Positions 5,039-8,100 of a stretch of DNA of 8,100 nt are shown piece by piece. How positions within the stretch are numbered: position 1 is the first letter of the stretch; each line of letters opens with the position of its first letter. The stretch comes from a bacterium. Lineage in GTDB: Bacteria > Oederibacteriota > CAKKQC01. Below the pieces are notes generated by a model. That model was not told the DNA's origin and ran no database searches. It saw only the letters and a program-made list of their open reading frames with translations. The position numbers and the translations under genes were made by a program. The stretch covers positions 1 through 8,100 of the forward strand of contig CAKKQC010000031.1 of NCBI GenBank assembly GCA_919901855.1, written 5' to 3'.

Positions 5039-5935
5039 CTATTTCAGAAGGGCATCGTATCGGATCTTCCACAGATCCTTGGCGTCAGTAGAGAGCTCTT
5101 GAAGATAGGTCCACATCTCCCGTGCCTTGGCGATCGTCAAGGCAAGCTTGAAGTGCGCGACCATCTCGGCGAGCAAGGCGCCGTGAATCACACTCGTGCC
5201 CAGAATGACGCGGTGTTCCCACATCCTCAAGTCCTCTAGTTTGCGGTCTTGTGCGTCGTCGCGCCACACTGAGGCTGCCACGAGCCCTCTGTACGTGACG
5301 TGCCCTGCGGTTGAGTACTCGCGATAGTACCGGAGTTCCATGTAATCGAGCATGGCGATGGCATCCGGCGGGAACGCGCCGAGATGCCTTCTTGTGCCAG
5401 GAGTAAGACCCGATGATGCAGGCCACTTGAAGGGACGGTAGCTTGGAGAATCGGCGGGACTGATGCCCAAATCCTTGAAGAGGTCCTCCCTCATTGCCCC
5501 AATCTGCTCGAACAACCTCACCCAATTGGTCTCGTTCCGATAGCGCTCAAAGAACTCAGTGTATCTAGCTTCGTCCCGAATGGCGGACGCAAGGAACTTC
5601 CTCATCTGTGCATCCGGGTCGATCGAGAGCGCCACAAAGGTCGCGTGGAGTTCGAGGAGATGCCGGGCCGTTGGATAGAGCTGTGAAGCAAGGCTGCGAA
5701 CCAGAGGGGTATTGTCCCCTTCGGGCTTCTCCTCGCGGAGGACATAACAAATAAGCTTGTAGGTCAGGCTGGCTTGCTCCACGATCTCCTCACAGATCCG
5801 GAGATACTGAGAGCGGACGCCAGTGCGGGAGCCATGCCCCCGAACGGAGTGATAGATAGCATCACGAATCTCCGCGAAGCAATCCCGCAAGAGCTTGTGC
5901 GGCAGAGGTCGTTGGGGATTGCTCGGAGTGCTCAT
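5039..5935 (-). CDS. Helical protein, HEPN/DUF5677-like, first member of a tandem pair
   Basis: The protein has 298 residues from the ATG at 5935. An ATG at 5977 would overlap the upstream gene, and neither start has a clear ribosome-binding site. It is helical throughout. Residues 46-67 (RICEEIVEQASLTYKLICYV) and 87-100 (YPTARHLLELHATF) form the core helices. The segment 203-217 (YYREYSTAGHVTYRG) is an aromatic-Ser...His patch, placed like the YxxLSEYVHP segment of its upstream neighbour. That, with the similar length and LLE-H/A helix, suggests the two genes are distant paralogues. The patch resembles DUF5677-type and other HEPN-like helical proteins found beside defence genes, but the catalytic Arg is not obvious. 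It lies 22 bases downstream of the neighbour's stop, in one operon. The C-terminus is a long helix (HFKLALTIAKAREMW). Confidence 0.8.
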   Translation of the reverse strand: MSTPSNPQRPLPHKLLRDCFAEIRDAIYHSVRGHGSRTGVRSQYLRICEEIVEQASLTYKLICYVLREEKPEGDNTPLVRSLASQLYPTARHLLELHATFVALSIDPDAQMRKFLASAIRDEARYTEFFERYRNETNWVRLFEQIGAMREDLFKDLGISPADSPSYRPFKWPASSGLTPGTRRHLGAFPPDAIAMLDYMELRYYREYSTAGHVTYRGLVAASVWRDDAQDRKLEDLRMWEHRVILGTSVIHGALLAEMVAHFKLALTIAKAREMWTYLQELSTDAKDLWKIRYDALLK

Positions 5936-5957
5936 CCGAACAGAGGAGTGGTGAACT

Positions 5958-6875
5958 TCAACGGGGAAGGCCTCCATCCTGGGCAGGAGAATAACTCTCA
6001 AGAAGACCGCCAATCGCCAGCAGGCCCTCCGTATGCACTTCAACCATCTTGCTCAGGCTCACGACGGGACCAGAGATGACTGCAAGAGTATGGTCGATAC
6101 ACTCAGGTCTCCCTATCTCAGACGAGACAGTCCAGAAGCCCGTCGCCGCGCCCGAGACAGCCGGATGGGGCGGCTGGTAGAACATGACACGAGAACCGAG
6201 GTTGGGATGAACGTATTCCGACAAGAGACTGTAGATTACTCGGTAACTCTTACCCTCCGGCAGAAGTTTGTCAATGAGGGTGAGGATGTTAGTGGCTCTA
6301 GAGTCTTCCGAGATGTTCTCGCCCATGGCGAGGATCTTCTCAGGCGTGTCTTCACCAAGTGCTGCCGTGTCGAATCGCTTTTGCTCGAAGAGCTTTATGA
6401 GGAGAAGTCGCATCTCCAGCGATCTGCCGTAGAACGTTCCCGTGACTTTGACATCAAGTCCGCGGGTGATCGCCGCGACGCGCTCATACATGTCATTCTG
6501 ATATGCCGCGTGTTCGAGCAACGTACGTGTGCATTGGATTGCCAACAGATACTTGGCATCGTTCATTGCCTCGATGAGTCCCTGATACACCTGGAAGACG
6601 GCGTAGGAGCTTGAATAGGCAAGAGCCTTCAGCTCAGCGCCGGCCCTGCCGAACTCCTCCAAGCTCTGAGCCCGCTCCCATTCCGGATCGCCGAATCCCG
6701 TCGGTCCTTGTCCTGGTCCCGCGTCCGCCCACCTGAACGAAAAGGTCTGGGGCAGTGCCTGAAGGAAATCGACGACATGGTGCACAGCGGAACAGAATCC
6801 CACGTGAGTGGCGTATTCCGCGTCCAGGCGGGCTTCTGCTTCAAGGATCACAGGAGAGAAACGTAGCGATGTCAC
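5958..6875 (-). CDS. Helical protein with SEYVHPN motif, HEPN/DUF5677-like
   Basis: The protein has 305 residues from a GTG at 6875, with AGGA 7 nt upstream. An N-terminal helix includes VILEAEARLDAEY (9-21). A Gly/Pro-rich loop (51-63) follows, then helices at 80-132 containing RTLLEHAAY (117-125) and MNDAKYLLAIQ. The hallmark is YSLLSEYVHPN (215-225), a segment of the type seen in DUF5677 and related HEPN-like proteins, where the His lies at the end of a helix. It is followed by beta-like YQPPHPAV...GFWTV and a final helix with KMVEVHTEGLLAIGG. RNase activity cannot be claimed from this. It is the first gene of the leftward cluster, facing a divergent intergenic region, and is followed closely by its probable paralogue. 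Confidence 0.82.
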   Translation of the reverse strand: MTSLRFSPVILEAEARLDAEYATHVGFCSAVHHVVDFLQALPQTFSFRWADAGPGQGPTGFGDPEWERAQSLEEFGRAGAELKALAYSSSYAVFQVYQGLIEAMNDAKYLLAIQCTRTLLEHAAYQNDMYERVAAITRGLDVKVTGTFYGRSLEMRLLLIKLFEQKRFDTAALGEDTPEKILAMGENISEDSRATNILTLIDKLLPEGKSYRVIYSLLSEYVHPNLGSRVMFYQPPHPAVSGAATGFWTVSSEIGRPECIDHTLAVISGPVVSLSKMVEVHTEGLLAIGGLLESYSPAQDGGLPR

Positions 6876-7170
6876 ACCGCCATCCTAGCCAGATCGATTG
6901 GCCTCGTCCAGCTGTCCTTGGGTTTTAGAGCATCAGCTTACCCCCTCCGTCCTTGTATCTCTGTCTTTACCATTCACCTCTTGCCCGTCCCCTTCCGAGA
7001 ACCTCACGACTCTTGGTGTTCTGTTCGTAAGTCTTTCCCCACTGCGTGGGTCGCTCCGAGTGACGCTTGCGCTTGCTCGGTACACGCTAAAGCCATATCG
7101 GCAGAACCCCATACTACGGGTGGCCTTTGAGGTTCTTCAGAAGAGGGACCTCGGTTCAGAGGTGAACAAC
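6876..7170. other. Divergent intergenic region
   Basis: These 295 bases separate two diverging genes and should hold both promoters. The plus strand is pyrimidine-rich in 6910-7060. An open frame continues upstream from the gene at 7171 to 6898, but its Ser/Pro/Leu-rich translation looks non-coding. I see only short inverted repeats, such as CCGAG...CTCGG around 7057-7081 and GAGGT...ACCTC around 7129-7152. No clear promoter boxes stand out. Confidence 0.5.
7158..7165 (+). promoter_or_regulatory. Shine-Dalgarno site fixing the start at 7171
   Basis: AGAGGTGA stands 5 nt before the ATG at 7171. It rules in this start against the upstream in-frame start at 6898, which would add a non-coding-like leader of 91 residues. 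Confidence 0.8.
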
Positions 7171-7836
7171 ATGGCAAAGCCAATAAGAAAGTACGGAAAG
7201 GGAGCAGTCTCGCTCGCGGTCTTCGAGAACGCGAATGACGACGGCTCAAGGAACGAGTTCTACTCGCTCCAGAGAAGCCGAAAGATCGGCGACGAGTGGA
7301 AGAACGAGAGCATACTGCTCAGCAAAGAGCAGCTGGCAATCGTTCAAGAGATTGTAGGCCAGGCGCTCTCAGGAGGTGAAGAGGGCGCTTCCTCTTCTCC
7401 TTCTTGCTCATCTCCAACCGCTGAGACTACCCATGATGTTCCACAAGGCTCACCAAGCACGCCCGTCACGATTGCCGAGTCGGCACAAACGAAGCTGACG
7501 GAGACAGACGAGGAGTTCAGAGCGCAAGTCGAGAGCATTCAGGATGAACGGGAAGAGGACCGCATTCGGAAGGAAGCAGTCCAGGTCATCGAAGTCTACG
7601 ACTGGGGAATCGTGGAGAGGAAGAACTACAAGGGCGAGGTTGAGAGATTACATGACTTCCTCGTTCATTCGGACAATGCCATTGTCGCGATTGGGATAGG
7701 CGATATCGAGGAGGCCATCAAAGAAGTGCGTCAAGAACTGACGGACAACGGCTACCGGAACATCGTGGTGAAACGGATGCCGATGAAGGAAGGAGAGCGC
7801 GTGGACGCGCTGGTCGACTGTGGTAGGAGGAGCTGA
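7171..7836 (+). CDS. Three-part protein: PC4-like N-terminal domain, acidic linker, unknown C-terminal domain
   Basis: The protein has 221 residues. Residues 1-66 begin MAKPIRKYGKGAVSLAVFEN and continue with YSLQRSRKIGDEWKNESILL. They end in an amphipathic helix (SKEQLAIVQEIVGQAL). This strand-strand-strand-helix pattern, with basic and aromatic residues, is like small PC4-like proteins in bacteria, archaea and phages that are thought to bind single-stranded DNA. The assignment is from memory of the pattern. Residues 67-130 are Ser/Thr/Pro/Glu-rich and probably disordered. Residues 132-217 form an alpha/beta domain. It opens with EAVQVIEVYDWGIVE and has DNAIVAIGIGDIEEAIKEV and GYRNIVVKRMP, and I do not recognise it. 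The gene is alone on the plus strand and ends 15 bases from the convergent HEPN-type ORF. A nucleic-acid-binding role is inference. Confidence 0.8.
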   Translation: MAKPIRKYGKGAVSLAVFENANDDGSRNEFYSLQRSRKIGDEWKNESILLSKEQLAIVQEIVGQALSGGEEGASSSPSCSSPTAETTHDVPQGSPSTPVTIAESAQTKLTETDEEFRAQVESIQDEREEDRIRKEAVQVIEVYDWGIVERKNYKGEVERLHDFLVHSDNAIVAIGIGDIEEAIKEVRQELTDNGYRNIVVKRMPMKEGERVDALVDCGRRS

Positions 7837-7851
7837 CGACGCCCCGACGCG

Positions 7852-8037
7852 CTACGCTGCCTTCAAGAATGATAGAAGAGTTGGATCGGCCAGATACAAC
7901 TTGATGGCCGCACGGACGTACGGAACGACCTCTGGTATGAAGTGGTCATCATCTAGGCGCTTGGCCTTTTGCGTGGCGAACGTGCCATGGACGATCTGGC
8001 TGCGATACGCATAGATCGCTTGAAGTTGCTTCTGCAT
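7852..8037 (-). CDS. C-terminal part of an ApeA-type HEPN protein, 5' part apparently in another frame
   Basis: The ORF has 61 codons. The translated segment IYAYRSQIVHGTF (residues 8-20) is the signature of ApeA-like HEPN domains, which usually end in a helix with RSxIVHG, the catalytic Arg/His. The remaining residues form a final helix (VPYVRAAIKLYLADPTLL) and a short tail. An intact protein would be several hundred residues, so this is only the end. Upstream in this frame a TGA occurs at 8077-8079. The adjacent minus-strand frame (starting at base 8099) reads FRQLFSILLGRQ, which resembles the LLG helix that normally precedes the RSxIVHG helix. The two segments would join through a -1 shift near 8038-8050. 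The gene may be frameshifted, or the sequence may have an error. The start at 8037 is nominal. Confidence 0.6.
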   Translation of the reverse strand: MQKQLQAIYAYRSQIVHGTFATQKAKRLDDDHFIPEVVPYVRAAIKLYLADPTLLSFLKAA

Positions 8038-8100
8038 GTCTGTCGGCCTAGCAGGATGCTGAAAAGCTGACGGAAGTCATTGCGATGGACGTGAACAGTC

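Noticed and set aside
6898-7170. N-terminal extension of the PC4-like gene
   Set aside because: The Ser/Pro/Leu-rich translation looks non-coding, and a strong Shine-Dalgarno site sits directly before the ATG at 7171.

Overview
The window reads as bacterial DNA of moderately high GC, with Shine-Dalgarno-led genes, frequent GTG/TTG starts and a bacterial-type tRNA-Thr(GGT) that lacks an encoded CCA. No gene seen here is a reliable lineage marker, so no phylum is assigned. There is no transposase, integrase, phage structural gene, rRNA or CRISPR array. Almost every protein is an orphan or a member of a poorly described family, which is typical of an accessory or defence-type region.

Left part (1-2071): the 3' end of a gene entering from the left is interrupted by an in-frame TGA at 90-92. 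It converges with a small minus-strand operon that runs from about 1371 down to 285. This operon holds a possible 61-residue ORF, a 180-residue orphan and a 121-residue membrane protein, each overlapping the next at its start/stop. Upstream of the operon on the same strand lies a tRNA-Thr gene (1474-1545) with unusual D-loop and T-loop bases. A gene-free stretch of about 500 bases follows (1546-2071) and carries several inverted repeats, including a 20-bp palindrome and two tandem hairpins.

Centre (2072-6875): a plus-strand gene for a mostly helical orphan with an RxxxNxxKH motif converges with five minus-strand genes. From upstream to downstream these are a tandem pair of helical proteins with HEPN-like or DUF5677-like character (5958-6875 and 5039-5935), a small winged-helix protein (4520-4963), an abortive-infection-like protein (3700-4530) and a DUF488 protein (3125-3703). 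The last three overlap and are very likely translationally coupled.

Right part (6876-8100): a 295-base divergent intergenic region leads to a plus-strand gene for a 221-residue protein with an N-terminal PC4-like or ssDNA-binding-like domain, an acidic linker and an unknown C-terminal domain. It converges with the C-terminal part of an ApeA-type HEPN protein on the minus strand, whose upstream coding signal appears to be in another frame.

Overall inference: up to five separate reading frames look all-helical with Arg/Asn...His motifs of HEPN type, and they sit beside a DNA-binding regulator and DUF488. The three-gene unit 3125-4963 and the tandem pair 5039-6875 are the best candidates for undescribed defence or toxin-type systems. 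These family calls come from motif reading only.
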